DNA from: Colius striatus
Lineage: Eukaryota > Chordata > Aves > Coliiformes > Coliidae
Direction of reading: 5' to 3'
Length of the DNA: 64,000 bases
Assembly (NCBI RefSeq): GCF_028858725.1
Contig: NC_084763.1
Location: 20,682,001-20,746,000 of the forward strand
Shown: positions 51,967-64,000 of the stretch, piece by piece
Layout of the letters: each line of letters starts with the position of its first letter
Position numbering within the stretch: the stretch's first letter is position 1
The notes under the pieces: generated by a model
The model's input: the letters and a program-made list of their open reading frames with translations, nothing else
Told to the model about the DNA's origin: nothing
Database searches by the model: none
Translations under genes and position numbers: made by a program

Positions 51967-64000
<12,034 letters not shown>

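Overview
The window is vertebrate nuclear DNA, almost certainly from a bird. The organism call rests on a truncated CR1 non-LTR retrotransposon with the typical avian 3' end (20536-21023), the sparse repeat content, and an intron-exon gene of vertebrate type. The one gene that can be named with confidence is the 5' part of SATB1 (special AT-rich sequence-binding protein 1), on the + strand at the right end. I worked by reading; no similarity search or computation was run.

Layout. About 1-28950 is AT-rich, gene-poor sequence. It holds one CR1 copy, several simple repeats, a few small GC-richer patches, and one weak but interesting exon-like open frame on the minus strand (14572-14765). A first CpG island lies at about 28960-30930. 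It has GC boxes, a long TG/CG alternating tract and a good + strand splice donor at 30131/30132, and could be a distal SATB1 promoter or the start of a non-coding transcript. About 30930-46080 is again AT-rich with no recognisable gene. A second, larger CpG island (about 46180-47510) runs into a low-complexity 5' leader (to about 49144) and is the best candidate for the main SATB1 promoter and non-coding exon 1.

SATB1. The four coding exons in the window are 51992-52202 (within exon 2, which starts at 51967), 56048-56224, 57000-57126 and 57855-57978. They join in frame to give residues 1-213 with GT-AG junctions and phases 1, 1, 2 and 0. Exon borders follow the protein's domains: the first coding exon is the disordered N-terminus with the nuclear-localisation region, the next two encode the ubiquitin-like oligomerisation domain (ULD), and the fourth starts the CUT-like domain (CUTL). 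The rest of SATB1 (end of CUTL, CUT1, CUT2, homeodomain) lies beyond the right edge. The last 6 kb is intron.

How the parts may fit together: the upstream desert probably carries long-range control elements for SATB1, the two CpG islands are candidate alternative promoters about 17 kb apart, and the leader has a cluster of small upstream ORFs that could restrain translation. No new enzymatic or defence system is visible. The points most worth checking are the minus-strand exon-like frame, the distal island and the leader uORF cluster.
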